Positions 8,068-17,000 of a stretch of DNA of 64,000 nucleotides are shown here, piece by piece. The stretch is from Alteromonas stellipolaris. Lineage in GTDB: Bacteria > Pseudomonadota > Gammaproteobacteria > Enterobacterales > Alteromonadaceae. The stretch is taken from assembly GCF_001562115.1 (NCBI RefSeq), contig NZ_CP013926.1:992001-1056000 (forward strand), read 5' to 3'. The translations under genes were made by a program, and so were the position numbers. The notes beneath the pieces are model-generated. The model was given only the letters and a program-made list of their open reading frames with translations. It made no database searches and was not told where the DNA came from. Position 1 is the first letter of the stretch, and each line of letters starts with the position of its first letter.

Positions 8068-8699
8068 ACCACATAATAATATATTGAGAAGTAATGGCAG
8101 CTGCACCCGCCCAATACGAATACATGCCAGATAGCATGGGTGTATTTTACCTTTTTTGCCACATAAAAACACACTCCAAGGCTGAAGCATAAACCACCCG
8201 CGACCAGCAACCATAAACCAGCACCGGGTAGCGCAATATAAAGCGGGTAAATAAGGCCAATAGCAATCCACCCCATCAACAAATAAGTCATCACGGATAT
8301 TTTTGGAAAACGGTGCTGCGCAACTAATTTAAAAGTCACGCCACCTAGTGCCAAACACCAAATTACCGCTGTCATAGTAATTCCGAGCACGCCTCCAATC
8401 GACACTAATAGTAAAGGTGTGTAAGTACCTGCTATCAACAAATATATTGCACTGTGGTCGAATAGTTTCAACCAACCCTTTGCTCTATGGTTCGATGTTG
8501 CATGGTAAAGGGTAGAGCTCAAAAACATAAGAATGAGTGTCGCGCCGTATATTGCGGCGGCGGTAATGGTTAGCGTGTTGTCTGCGCGGTAGAGTAAAAA
8601 TACCATGCCTACTATGGCAGCAATAAACCCCACACCATGACTAATACTATTAAGCCATTCTTCCAATACAGAATAGGCTTTTGCCGTAATGCTTGTCAT
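8064..8699 (-). CDS. trhA: Hemolysin III family (PAQR-type) membrane protein
   Basis: A 211-residue, seven-helix inner-membrane protein. The family metal-binding motifs are present: SISHGVGFIAA near the N-terminus, SSTLYHATSN and FDHSAIYLLIAGTYTP in the middle, and HAIWHVFVLGGCSCHYFS at the end; the histidines are those that bind zinc in the PAQR superfamily. Bacterial members (YqfA/TrhA) affect membrane energetics and lipid homeostasis; haemolytic activity is not implied. ATG 8699 has GGAGGA just upstream; an in-frame TTG at 8711 lies inside that ribosome binding site and is rejected. The last codons overlap the phosphatase-like gene by ATGA. Confidence 0.88.
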   Translation of the reverse strand: MTSITAKAYSVLEEWLNSISHGVGFIAAIVGMVFLLYRADNTLTITAAAIYGATLILMFLSSTLYHATSNHRAKGWLKLFDHSAIYLLIAGTYTPLLLVSIGGVLGITMTAVIWCLALGGVTFKLVAQHRFPKISVMTYLLMGWIAIGLIYPLYIALPGAGLWLLVAGGLCFSLGVCFYVAKKVKYTHAIWHVFVLGGCSCHYFSIYYYVV

Positions 8700-9087
8700 G
8701 ACTTCCTCCAACTCTGTTTTAATCTAGCGCCCATAATGACACGTGCGTACTATTACTTATGTACTCATATTTTTGTATCTTGGCGCCTATCATTTATATA
8801 ACGCAAATTCTTTCAGCGTACACTTGTTCGCTAAATTGTAACAGAAGCGTATTCAGCGAGTATGACAATTTTAAATGGCGCGATGATGAAAACGTGGTGT
8901 TTAGTATCTTAGATACTAAAAGTATCCGCCACATATCTCATAGCGTGTGAATAGCAAATAGCAAAAGTATTGAACGCAGAGTCTTGTTTAAATATTGAGG
9001 TTAGGTATTTAAGACAAGTATTTGAATTAGCTAATTGGGAGGCGGAGGAACACTATTGGTGAGGCGGTAAACTCAATTGGCTTCGCT
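8700..9087. other. Intergenic region with a 21-base palindrome
   Basis: 388 bases with no convincing gene. The left end holds the promoter of the minus-strand hemolysin III gene. At 8900-8920 lies a perfect dyad with arms TTTAGTATCT and AGATACTAAA around one central T. At 8983-9018 CTTGTTTAAATA and TATTTAAGACAAG can form an imperfect hairpin, a possible end structure for the cyclase operon arriving from the right. Confidence 0.6.
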
Positions 9088-10692
9088 TTACTGGTTATCG
9101 CTGCTGCTTAACCCCTCGGGGTCAGCAAAAATAAGATAGTTGTCTGGGGCAGCTACCTTATTTTGCTTGGCTTTATACATAGCGATATCTGCTAGCTTTA
9201 TTAACGTATTCATGTTGCGACTCATGCGAGGGTAAAACGCCACCCCCACGCTCATAGAGACCACTGTGGGTGCAGTATCATCATTAAAATAAAACGGCTG
9301 CTTCACCCCTTCATTCACCTTTGATATGACTGTTTCAACAGACTTTTCGTCTTCAGCCTGTAAAAGCAGCACAAATTCATCGCCGCCCCAGCGAACCGCC
9401 ACATCAACTTTGCGGATTTTTTCTCTTAATTGCTCAGATACAAAAATAAGCACTTCGTCGCCCGCATCGTGGCCGAAAATATCATTCACGGCTTTAAATC
9501 CGTTTAGGTCAATTAACGCTAGTGCAAAGTGGTGGCCTTTGCTCATCAGCTTAGCAATGAGCTTTTCACCACCATTTCGATTGTATATTCCGGTTAGTGA
9601 GTCGAAGTCCGCTTGCAATGCCAGCTTTTGCAGTTCACGTTTTCGAGTTGAAATATCATTGAAGGTAATTTGATAAAAACGCTCACCATCGTCAGTAATT
9701 AATGGGCTAGCAATCAACTGAACCCAAATGGCGGTTTTATTGGCTCCTGACTTCAATTTGAATTCGCCCGTGGCAAACTCGTTGCGTGAAAATGCCTCTA
9801 GAAGTGAGGTTTTTATTGCGACAGGGTTTTCAAATAACTCTTCTAATAGTTCGCCATAGTCCTGTTTTTCTTCAAGACCGATTTTTTCAACGAGGTCGAT
9901 AAAAGCTTTATTCTTGAGTTCAATTATTCCACTTTCAGTCATTAACACCGTGGCTGACTTCGCATTTTCAAAAAGCATTCTAAAACGCATTTCCAAAAAC
10001 TCAATTTCTTCTCTTAATTGCCGTTCTTGAGAAAACTGTTCTTCAACCTTGCCTAGCAGCTCATTGGTATCATGCACAAGTGCACCAATTTCACTGTCAG
10101 TGTGGTATTCAGGCACAGCAATACGCTGGGTTGTACCTGGTGTGATTTCATGTAGTGAACGCCCCACACGAAGCATGGGTGAAATGATGATGTAGTAAGT
10201 AATGATCAAGGCAACAATACCCACAACAAGCGCTTCTATGTATAGCGAATAGCTGTTGTCGGTACTGATTTTCTCGGCTTGCTGGATGATATGATCGAAG
10301 TTTGGGTAAATGTTAACTTCCGCTAACGATTCTTCAGGTATGAAAGGGTGTCGAACTAAAAATACCCGAGGCTCAGTGCCTTTGTTAATCGCATCGGTAA
10401 CATTAAGCTGGTAATACAAAGCGTCACTTTTGATAGACGCTGCAAGAATTTTTTCACTCTTAACTAATCCGTTTATCGCCTCTTTGGCTAAATCTTCTTC
10501 TTCTAAAAATGAAGCTATGGACGCGGTTGCGCCAACGGTTCGATAGAGTTCTTCGATATCGTGGTTTGCTTCAGTGATCTCGTTCTCGTATGTGATGCGA
10601 TAAAAAAACTCCGCGGTGGTAAGTACCACCAACATGGCGGCAGCCACCAAGAAAAGCGAAAAACGAAAACCTAAACCTCGAATATTAATCAA
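9088..10692 (-). CDS. Membrane diguanylate cyclase with periplasmic sensor and PAS domain
   Basis: 534 residues: membrane helix 1 at about 10-28, a periplasmic region of about 115 residues, membrane helix 2 at about 150-172, a HAMP-like linker (residues 175-230), a PAS domain (about 230-350) and a C-terminal GGDEF domain. GGDEF at residue 436 is intact, and RKVD five residues before it is a product-inhibition I-site. The expected activity is c-di-GMP synthesis from two GTP at the inner membrane. The start is TTG, overlapping the stop of the upstream binding-protein-like gene by 8 bases, and any later start would remove the first helix. The tight overlap suggests that the periplasmic protein controls this enzyme. 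Confidence 0.9.
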   Translation of the reverse strand: MINIRGLGFRFSLFLVAAAMLVVLTTAEFFYRITYENEITEANHDIEELYRTVGATASIASFLEEEDLAKEAINGLVKSEKILAASIKSDALYYQLNVTDAINKGTEPRVFLVRHPFIPEESLAEVNIYPNFDHIIQQAEKISTDNSYSLYIEALVVGIVALIITYYIIISPMLRVGRSLHEITPGTTQRIAVPEYHTDSEIGALVHDTNELLGKVEEQFSQERQLREEIEFLEMRFRMLFENAKSATVLMTESGIIELKNKAFIDLVEKIGLEEKQDYGELLEELFENPVAIKTSLLEAFSRNEFATGEFKLKSGANKTAIWVQLIASPLITDDGERFYQITFNDISTRKRELQKLALQADFDSLTGIYNRNGGEKLIAKLMSKGHHFALALIDLNGFKAVNDIFGHDAGDEVLIFVSEQLREKIRKVDVAVRWGGDEFVLLLQAEDEKSVETVISKVNEGVKQPFYFNDDTAPTVVSMSVGVAFYPRMSRNMNTLIKLADIAMYKAKQNKVAAPDNYLIFADPEGLSSSDNQ

Positions 10693-11128
10693 AGCGATAC
10701 ACTACCTTCATCTTGTCGGTAACAGACGACTCATAAATGTAAGCTAAGGCCGATTCATCCTTTTCGAGTCGCTGTTTAACGTCATCTATTGTCAGTTCGA
10801 TTTCAGGTGGTTTAACCCGACCGGAAAACTTTAACCTAGCCCAATAGGCATTAACGCGAGCGGGGGGTAAGCCGACTAATGCCTTGTAAAATTGCGCTTT
10901 AAGTTTAGCTTCGAGTTCAATGTCGATGGGCGTAGCTTGTTTCCCATTGGGAAACGCAGAGTACTTGCCCATAAAAAGATTAATTAAGCCTTTTTTATCC
11001 AATACTTCCACATCGTTTTTTGGATTTGTAACGACGACAATCTTCTCTGATGTGTATGCAAAGCAAGTGAAGCTGTGTAATGCTATTAATGCAGTAAAGA
11101 TGAGAGAGATGAGACGATAAAATTTCAT
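10685..11128 (-). CDS. Small periplasmic phosphate-binding-protein-like protein
   Basis: 147 residues with a signal peptide (MKFYRLISLIFTALIALHSFTCFA) and a mature part of about 120 residues resembling one lobe of PstS-type binding proteins: IVVVTNPKNDVEVLDKKGL, then LFMGKYSAFPNGKQATPI, FYKALVGLPPARVNAYWARL and a C-terminal SALAYIYESS. It is far shorter than PstS (about 320 residues), so it is a single-domain relative often annotated as a phosphate ABC transporter substrate-binding protein. No transporter genes are adjacent; instead it sits between a barrel protein and a cyclase, which points to ligand sensing rather than uptake. The ligand cannot be deduced. Confidence 0.75.
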   Translation of the reverse strand: MKFYRLISLIFTALIALHSFTCFAYTSEKIVVVTNPKNDVEVLDKKGLINLFMGKYSAFPNGKQATPIDIELEAKLKAQFYKALVGLPPARVNAYWARLKFSGRVKPPEIELTIDDVKQRLEKDESALAYIYESSVTDKMKVVYRFD

Positions 11129-11138
11129 ATCCCCACCC

Positions 11139-12386
11139 CTAAAAACTAAAGTTTAGTGCGAGAAACAGGGTATGAGCAATGTTGTCTTCATCATCATCGA
11201 CAACTAGTCCTTCTCGGGCTCTAAGGCCGCTTCCTCTTGCTTCTATATCGGTTCTTTCTACTTGCACTTTAAAGGCTAAATTTTCTTTTACATCCCAACG
11301 CCAGCCTAAGGAGAATGATTGTTGATAATGTGCCAAGGTACTGGCGACTTCTTCTACAAACACGGCTAACTCGGCTGTATTCGCATTAATCGGAAAGTTG
11401 GGCTGTTCTTCGCGTAAGAAATAGGCGTCTGTTTTTGCAAACGAATACAAGCCATAGAAGGTATGCGCACCATGGAAATAGCTTATATTTACAAATCCAT
11501 TTAAAGAAGGCCTTAATGCAATTGAGTCAGAATCAATATGAGACAACTCGCCAGAGACTTCCCAGTCGCCTAAGAAGCGATTTAAATAAACAGAGGTGTA
11601 TTGAATAGACGCACCGCGTAAGCTCAATGAATCTGCGAAGGCGGTGGCACCACTCCAGAACTGCTGTAACTGTTCCACGCCAGAGGTAACCAATGCTATA
11701 TCTGCGTTATCATTTTCAGCTTCAATTCGTGTGTGTTTAAATGCAACACTCCAATCAAATGAGGCAAGTTCAATACCTACAGAGCGCAAATCATTAAAGA
11801 TTACTGGGCTATAATCGTTTCTGGTATAGTCGCTTTCACCTTGGCCCCAGAAGGTTTTGATTTTTAAGTTAAAATCGCGATAGGGTTTGAGGTAGCTGAT
11901 ATCCGCTCCATCAAAACTTCTGGCTGGCACAATGCCATAAACTTCTGTAGGCACTTTTACCCAAGGATAAGCAATCGAGACGTCTCTGGTATCACTAAAG
12001 TGAAAGATATCGGCGGCAAGTCTTCCTGCTCTTAATTGCCACGAAGGCGTGATGCCGTATCTAAGAAAGGCCATTTGCGCAATTGAGTCTAGGTTTTGTT
12101 CATCTTGTTCTCGATAAACAAATTGGCCAACAAAATCGAGGTTAGCTGAAAAGCTGTAGTCGACTTGTAAGCCAATTAAACTCAAAGGTTTAAAGGCCAA
12201 ACCGTCTTTTTTAGCTGATTCTGCTTGTGAGCGGTCGGTGCGGAATTGATAAGTCCGAGTATCGGCGGTTGCTGAAGCTAACGTCCCAAACCCGCTAATT
12301 TTGAGTTTTTCTTGTTCTGCTAAAACGCTAAAAGTTGTCAGCAAGCTCATCATTATTGCAATGAGAGAAAACTGCTTTTTTATCAT
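11139..12386 (-). CDS. Outer-membrane beta-barrel (porin-like) protein
   Basis: 415 residues with signal peptide MIKKQFSLIAIMMSLLTTFSVLA, followed by alternating hydrophobic/polar strands ending in a terminal Phe (HTLFLALNFSF), the usual assembly signal of outer-membrane barrels. Conserved-looking stretches are ISGFGTLASA at the mature N-terminus and LRAGRLAADIFHFSDTRDVSIAYPW. It is the first gene of the three-gene unit with the binding-protein-like and cyclase genes (10-base gap to the former). It may admit or bind the signal molecule. No porin family can be assigned with certainty. Confidence 0.7.
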   Translation of the reverse strand: MIKKQFSLIAIMMSLLTTFSVLAEQEKLKISGFGTLASATADTRTYQFRTDRSQAESAKKDGLAFKPLSLIGLQVDYSFSANLDFVGQFVYREQDEQNLDSIAQMAFLRYGITPSWQLRAGRLAADIFHFSDTRDVSIAYPWVKVPTEVYGIVPARSFDGADISYLKPYRDFNLKIKTFWGQGESDYTRNDYSPVIFNDLRSVGIELASFDWSVAFKHTRIEAENDNADIALVTSGVEQLQQFWSGATAFADSLSLRGASIQYTSVYLNRFLGDWEVSGELSHIDSDSIALRPSLNGFVNISYFHGAHTFYGLYSFAKTDAYFLREEQPNFPINANTAELAVFVEEVASTLAHYQQSFSLGWRWDVKENLAFKVQVERTDIEARGSGLRAREGLVVDDDEDNIAHTLFLALNFSF

Positions 12387-12489
12387 TTATCTTTACCTTT
12401 ATCTTGCCCATGTGGAAGATGGTTCTTGCGCACCCTGAAAGTTCTTAAATTTTAGTATTGTTGCTACTTCAAGCATAGTAAATAAACGA

Positions 12490-12521
12490 AAAAAAACGAC
12501 TGATAAATCAGCCGTTTTTTT
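12490..12521 (-). terminator. Bidirectional-looking terminator downstream of the xylose transporter
   Basis: AAAAAACG-A-CTGA and TCAG-C-CGTTTTTT arms around a TAAA loop, with A and T runs on both sides. It separates the transporter gene (ending at 12631) from the barrel-protein gene promoter. Confidence 0.75.
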
Positions 12522-12630
12522 CTTACTTATATTATATTGTAAATATTAATAGACCAGATAAGGCGTATGAACTTACCAGTAGCGCCTTTTGTTCCTACAA
12601 AGGGCTTTGAATACACAGGCTCCGGAGCTG

Positions 12631-14049
12631 TTACCCTTTCATCTCCTCTAATTCTAAGCCCTTTGTTTCATACACATAGCGAAGGACGAAGCCGATAGAA
12701 AGCAGGGCAAAGAAAGCATACAGACCATAAGCACCCGCAAGCCCTATTCCTGCAAGAAGCATTGGGAAAGACCAGGTGATAACAAAATTAGTAAACCACT
12801 GCACTAACCCAGTTACGGCCAAGCCAGAGCCTCTTAGCTGGTTTGGGAACATTTCGCCTAGCATTACCCACATTACCGGGCCCCAAGAAAAGTTGAAGCA
12901 GAAAACATAAAGATTGGCAGCGATAAGTGCAACAGGCCCCCAGTCATTCAACGCCAACCTTCCATCAACATGTTGTTCTGAATTTAGGAACGCTAACGTT
13001 ACCACGGCGAGAGACACTGTCATGCCTATAGAGCCCCACTTGAGCAAAGGTTTTCTTCCAATTTTGTCAATAACAGATAACGCCACAACACATGCAGCAA
13101 TGCTGATAGCCCCGCTTATAACATTAATAAGTAGTGCATCTGCTTCTGAAAAGCCAACCGCTTGCCACAATACGGCTCCGTAATAGAAAACAACGTTTAT
13201 GCCGACTAACTGTTGAAGTGCAGCTAGCCCAATCCCTACCCAAACGATTGGCCTTACTTTTCCAGAGTTTTTATCGATAAGGTCTTTTAATTGTGGTTTA
13301 TGATCTTGCGACAAAGAGGCTTCAATTTCGGCCAGTTTATTTTGTCCACTAGCCCCATAAAGTTTGTGCAATACTTCGCTCGCTTGCGCTGTTTTTTTCT
13401 TAACCACTAAAAAGCGTGGGCTCTCTGGTATAAAAAGTAACATCAGGAAAAAAAGTAACGCTGGGATGATTTCCATCCAGAACATCCAACGCCAAGCTTC
13501 AAAGTTTAACCAAAGCACTTGCGTAGAGCCTGATGCATAGTCGGCAAGAAAATAGTTACTTAGAAAAGCAGCGAACAAGCCGCTAATAATGGCTATTTGT
13601 TGAATAGACGCAAGGGTACCGCGATACTTTGCCGGTGAGACTTCTGCAATGTAAGCCGGTGCCATGACTGACGCAGCCCCTACAGCAAGGCCTCCAATAA
13701 TGCGAAATAAAACGAATTCTAACCCGCTGCCTGCTATGCCTGATCCCCAAGCGCTGATAAGGAAAAAGACTGCTGCGACAAGGAGCAATGACTTCCTTCC
13801 GTATCTATCGGCTAAGCGACCGGCAAAAAATGCACCTACTGCACACCCAAGTAGCATGCTGGATACATTAAATCCTGTACCGACGCTCTGTGATTGAAAC
13901 GCTTCGCTTAGCCCATCAACTGTTCCGTTAATGACACCGCTATCGAACCCAAATAAAAAGCCCCCTATGGTAGCCACGATAGTAATAAATAGAACGAAGC
14001 CATTACCCGAGGCTTCGATAGGCAGGTCAATATTTGTTGTAGTGTCCAT
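12631..14049 (-). CDS. xylE: MFS sugar porter, probable D-xylose:proton symporter
   Basis: 472 residues with about twelve membrane helices and sugar-porter signatures: GGFLFGFDSGVINGT in helix 1, GRLADRYGRKSLL in loop 2-3, PESPRFLV after helix 6, QQLVGINVVFYYG in helix 7 and VIDKIGRKPLL in loop 8-9. This is the XylE/AraE/GLUT-type family. It follows xylR, 32 bases downstream, opposite xylB-xylA, hence xylose as the likely substrate; arabinose or glucose are alternatives. I chose ATG 14049 (AAAGAG upstream) over an in-frame TTG at 14085 that overlaps the xylR stop. Confidence 0.85.
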   Translation of the reverse strand: MDTTTNIDLPIEASGNGFVLFITIVATIGGFLFGFDSGVINGTVDGLSEAFQSQSVGTGFNVSSMLLGCAVGAFFAGRLADRYGRKSLLLVAAVFFLISAWGSGIAGSGLEFVLFRIIGGLAVGAASVMAPAYIAEVSPAKYRGTLASIQQIAIISGLFAAFLSNYFLADYASGSTQVLWLNFEAWRWMFWMEIIPALLFFLMLLFIPESPRFLVVKKKTAQASEVLHKLYGASGQNKLAEIEASLSQDHKPQLKDLIDKNSGKVRPIVWVGIGLAALQQLVGINVVFYYGAVLWQAVGFSEADALLINVISGAISIAACVVALSVIDKIGRKPLLKWGSIGMTVSLAVVTLAFLNSEQHVDGRLALNDWGPVALIAANLYVFCFNFSWGPVMWVMLGEMFPNQLRGSGLAVTGLVQWFTNFVITWSFPMLLAGIGLAGAYGLYAFFALLSIGFVLRYVYETKGLELEEMKG

Positions 14050-14081
14050 ATTATTATTCTCTTTAAGGTGAGGTTCCGATT

Positions 14082-15296
14082 TCAAATGACTTTTATGACT
14101 GACGAGCGAGGCTCATCTTCAAAATGATTTGGCTGTGAATCTTGGCGGTACTCAACGGGGGTTTTATCAAAGTGCTTTCGAAATAAAGCATACATATACT
14201 GAACCGACGGGTAGCCGCATCGCTGCGCTATATCACCACTATTAGCATCAGTTTCTTTGAGCATTTGACATGCGCGGCTTAGTTTCTCGTTATGTATTTC
14301 TGTATGAATGCTGTGGCCTCTTTCTTCCCGAAATCGTGATTCTAAGTTAGATCTTGAGATGCCTACATGATCTAGCACCTGATCTACTTTAATTCCCTTA
14401 CACGCATTCATGTGTATGAAATGGGATGCTTGCATCACAAGTGGATCTTTAATCGCTTTGAAGTCGGTAGACTGACGCTCTGCTACAGTTACAGGTGGCA
14501 CTAGCAATTGCTTGTTTTTTATCAATCTTCCGTTTAATTGCTTGTGCAATAATCGTGCTGCCTGATACCCCATTTCCAAGCTGCCTTGCCGCACAGATGT
14601 TAAGCTAACTCGGCTTAAAAAACGTGTTAGTTCATCGTCGTCAATGCCTATGACGGCAAATCTTTCGGGAATAAGAAAGCCTAGGTGGTCGCACGCCTGA
14701 AGTAGGTGGCGCGCGCGGGAGTCTGTCACTGCCACTATACCGGTGGGTGAGGGCAGGCTTTTGAGCCAATCGGTTAGACGTTTCTGAGAATATTGCCACG
14801 TTTCGGCTCTCACTGCATGACCCCGATAGACATAGCATTCATAGCCATAATGTTTCGCGAGAGACAGCATGGCCTGCTCTCTTTCTTGTGCCCATCTTTG
14901 CTCTCTACTGATTGGCGAGCCGTAAAAGGCAAACCTTTCAATTCCCTTGTGCCGCAAATGATTGAAAGCCGCTTCCACTAAAGCGTAGTTATCTGTTGCT
15001 ACATAGGGCACATTTGGATAGCTAGCGTCATCTTGGTAAGAGCCGCCTATCGCAACTACCGGTACTTTGGTATTACTCAGCGCTCGTTCGATAGCAGGGT
15101 TGTCAAAGTCTGCAATAACGCCGTCACCACTCCACTCATCAAAATGTTCTAGACGAGTTAAGAAGTCTTCTTCTAAATACAAATCCCAATCGGCATTTGA
15201 TGATTGTAGGTAGCTTCCGATACCTTCAATTATCTGCCTATCAAATATCTTACTCGCATTTAAAAGCAGCGTAATACTGTGCGCTTTTTCGACCAT
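14082..15296 (-). CDS. xylR: Xylose-responsive AraC-type regulator XylR
   Basis: 404 residues against 392 in E. coli XylR. An N-terminal LacI/periplasmic-binding-protein-like sugar domain (residues 1-280; DGVIADFDNPAIERAL, FAVIGIDDDELTRFLSRVSLTSV) is followed by a C-terminal AraC-type double helix-turn-helix (residues 300-395; VGISRSNLESRFREERG and GDIAQRCGYPSVQYMYALFRKHF). In the family, xylose binding reorganises a dimer so that it activates the xyl promoters. It is divergent from xylBA and co-directional with the transporter gene, so one 172-base region probably controls both arms. Confidence 0.92.
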   Translation of the reverse strand: MVEKAHSITLLLNASKIFDRQIIEGIGSYLQSSNADWDLYLEEDFLTRLEHFDEWSGDGVIADFDNPAIERALSNTKVPVVAIGGSYQDDASYPNVPYVATDNYALVEAAFNHLRHKGIERFAFYGSPISREQRWAQEREQAMLSLAKHYGYECYVYRGHAVRAETWQYSQKRLTDWLKSLPSPTGIVAVTDSRARHLLQACDHLGFLIPERFAVIGIDDDELTRFLSRVSLTSVRQGSLEMGYQAARLLHKQLNGRLIKNKQLLVPPVTVAERQSTDFKAIKDPLVMQASHFIHMNACKGIKVDQVLDHVGISRSNLESRFREERGHSIHTEIHNEKLSRACQMLKETDANSGDIAQRCGYPSVQYMYALFRKHFDKTPVEYRQDSQPNHFEDEPRSSVIKVI

Positions 15297-15318
15297 GGTT
15301 CATTCCTGAATATAAACA

Positions 15319-15340
15319 AATTACGTAAAGCTAATTACGT
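15319..15340. promoter_or_regulatory. Direct repeat, candidate XylR site in the xylR-xylB gap
   Basis: AATTACGT occurs twice at 15319 and 15333 (14-base period) in the A+T-rich gap between the divergent xylR and xylB genes. XylR-type regulators bind direct repeats, so this is a candidate operator. It lies close to the xylR start and about 130 bases from xylB. Confidence 0.35.
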
Positions 15341-15468
15341 TTATTGGTTTTAAATATACTAAACGAGTAAGTGGTAATTAACAAAACGATTACAAAATTT
15401 CATAATTGATATTGACGCTTTTAGTAATCAATATTTAACGCATAGCTTTATATAACCGCGGAAAGACT

Positions 15469-16929
15469 ATGTACTTAGGAATAGATTTAGGCACATCCAG
15501 TGTAAAAACAGTGTTAATGGATGAGGCAGGGATAATTAAACTCTCAGTGAGCCGGCCTCTTAATATTTCTATGCCTAAACCATTGTGGTCAGAACAAGAT
15601 GCTGGCGAATGGTGGCAGGCAACATGCGATTGTTTGGATGAGTTATCTAAACAGATTAAATTGTCTAACGTTAAATCAATAGGGTTAAGCGGACAGATGC
15701 ATGGCGCAACACTGATTGACCAGTCAGGAAGCGTGCTAAGACCTGCAATTTTGTGGAACGACGGACGTTGCGTTGCCGAATGTGAGGAGCTAAGCAAGGC
15801 CGTTCCTGATTCAGCTATGCGCACCGGCAATATTATTATGGCTGGGTTCACTGCACCAAAACTGCTTTGGGTCAAAAAGTACGAACCCGAGGTATTTGCG
15901 AATGTAAGTAAAGTACTGCTACCCAAAGATTTTTTAAGGTATCAACTCTGCGGCGAACTTGCTTCTGATATGTCTGATGCTGCCGGCACCATGTGGTTGA
16001 ATACCGAGACTCGTCAATGGGATGAAGTGTTACTAGCTGCATGTGGTCTTACTATTGATAACATGCCCGCACTTTTTGAAGGAAATGAAGTCACCGGCAC
16101 ACTGAAAGCTACACTGGCTAAGCGTTGGGGTATGCATGATGTCGTGATTGCAGGTGGCGCAGGGGACAATGCCGCAGGAGCGATAGGCTGTGGTATTTTC
16201 GAGCCCGGACATGCCATGTTGTCACTTGGAACCTCTGGGGTTTATTTCGCCGTTACCGACAGATTTTCAGTAAATACCGCTCAAGCTGTTCATAGTTTCT
16301 GTCATGCATTGCCAGACAGGTGGCACATGATGTCCGTCATGCTCAGTGCGGCAAGTTGTTTAGAATGGTATTGCACGCAAAGTGGCTACGAAGATGTAGC
16401 CGAAATGTTTTTAGACGTACAGAACAATACTTCCCACTTAGATCCTCAAATCCCACTATTTTTACCTTACTTAACGGGTGAAAGAACACCTCACAATAAC
16501 CCAGCAGCAAAGGCCGCATTCTTCGGTGTATCTGTGTCGACTCGCCGTGTACATATGGCTCGCGCTGTTGTTGAAGGGGTATCAATGGCGCTTGCAGATG
16601 GCATTGATGCAGTACACCAAAGTGGCGTGACGACAACGTCTATTAGTCTCATTGGAGGGGGCGCTAAAAGTATATTCTGGCGACAGCTTCTCAGTGACAT
16701 TAGTGGGTACGACTTAGAGTACCGAGAGGGTGGCGATGTAGGGCCAGCATTGGGCGCAGCACGATTAGCAAAGCTTGCTGCCAACCCAGATTTATCACCC
16801 AGTGATGTTTGTTTTAAGCCGCATCTTGAGGCGTCCTACACACCTCAGAAAGAAATTCACAATGCATACCTCATCAAGCGCCAAAAATTCAGAGAACTTT
16901 ATTACGCAGTAGAGCCTTTTTTCTCGTAG
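15469..16929 (+). CDS. xylB: Xylulokinase
   Basis: 486 residues (E. coli XylB is 484). FGGY-family carbohydrate kinase: N-terminal phosphate loop [18 protein letters not shown], substrate motif [21 protein letters not shown], and [15 protein letters not shown] near residue 228, which holds the predicted catalytic Asp. The C-terminal half carries [14 protein letters not shown] and [12 protein letters not shown]. It phosphorylates D-xylulose to xylulose 5-phosphate in the cytoplasm for entry to the pentose phosphate pathway. First gene of the xylB-xylA pair, with GGAAAG as ribosome binding site. The 71-base gap to xylA is compatible with one transcript. Confidence 0.95.
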   Translation: MYLGIDLGTSSVKTVLMDEAGIIKLSVSRPLNISMPKPLWSEQDAGEWWQATCDCLDELSKQIKLSNVKSIGLSGQMHGATLIDQSGSVLRPAILWNDGRCVAECEELSKAVPDSAMRTGNIIMAGFTAPKLLWVKKYEPEVFANVSKVLLPKDFLRYQLCGELASDMSDAAGTMWLNTETRQWDEVLLAACGLTIDNMPALFEGNEVTGTLKATLAKRWGMHDVVIAGGAGDNAAGAIGCGIFEPGHAMLSLGTSGVYFAVTDRFSVNTAQAVHSFCHALPDRWHMMSVMLSAASCLEWYCTQSGYEDVAEMFLDVQNNTSHLDPQIPLFLPYLTGERTPHNNPAAKAAFFGVSVSTRRVHMARAVVEGVSMALADGIDAVHQSGVTTTSISLIGGGAKSIFWRQLLSDISGYDLEYREGGDVGPALGAARLAKLAANPDLSPSDVCFKPHLEASYTPQKEIHNAYLIKRQKFRELYYAVEPFFS

Positions 16930-17000
16930 CGACGCACGCAAGCCACGGAAAATTAAAATCCTATTGTCATTTATTACGCATTCTAGAGAAAGGAAAAAAC

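Noticed and set aside
8068..8271. Longer start for the phosphatase-like gene inside the hemolysin III gene
   Set aside because: The ATGA overlap at 8064-8067 gives a proper start, and the extension is a shadow of the membrane protein.
8759..8950. Plus-strand 63-residue frame in the gap after hemolysin III
   Set aside because: Composition is random-looking, no ribosome binding site, and it runs across the 21-base palindrome.
14050..14085. TTG start for the sugar porter overlapping xylR
   Set aside because: ATG 14049 is preceded by AAAGAG and begins where sugar porters usually begin.
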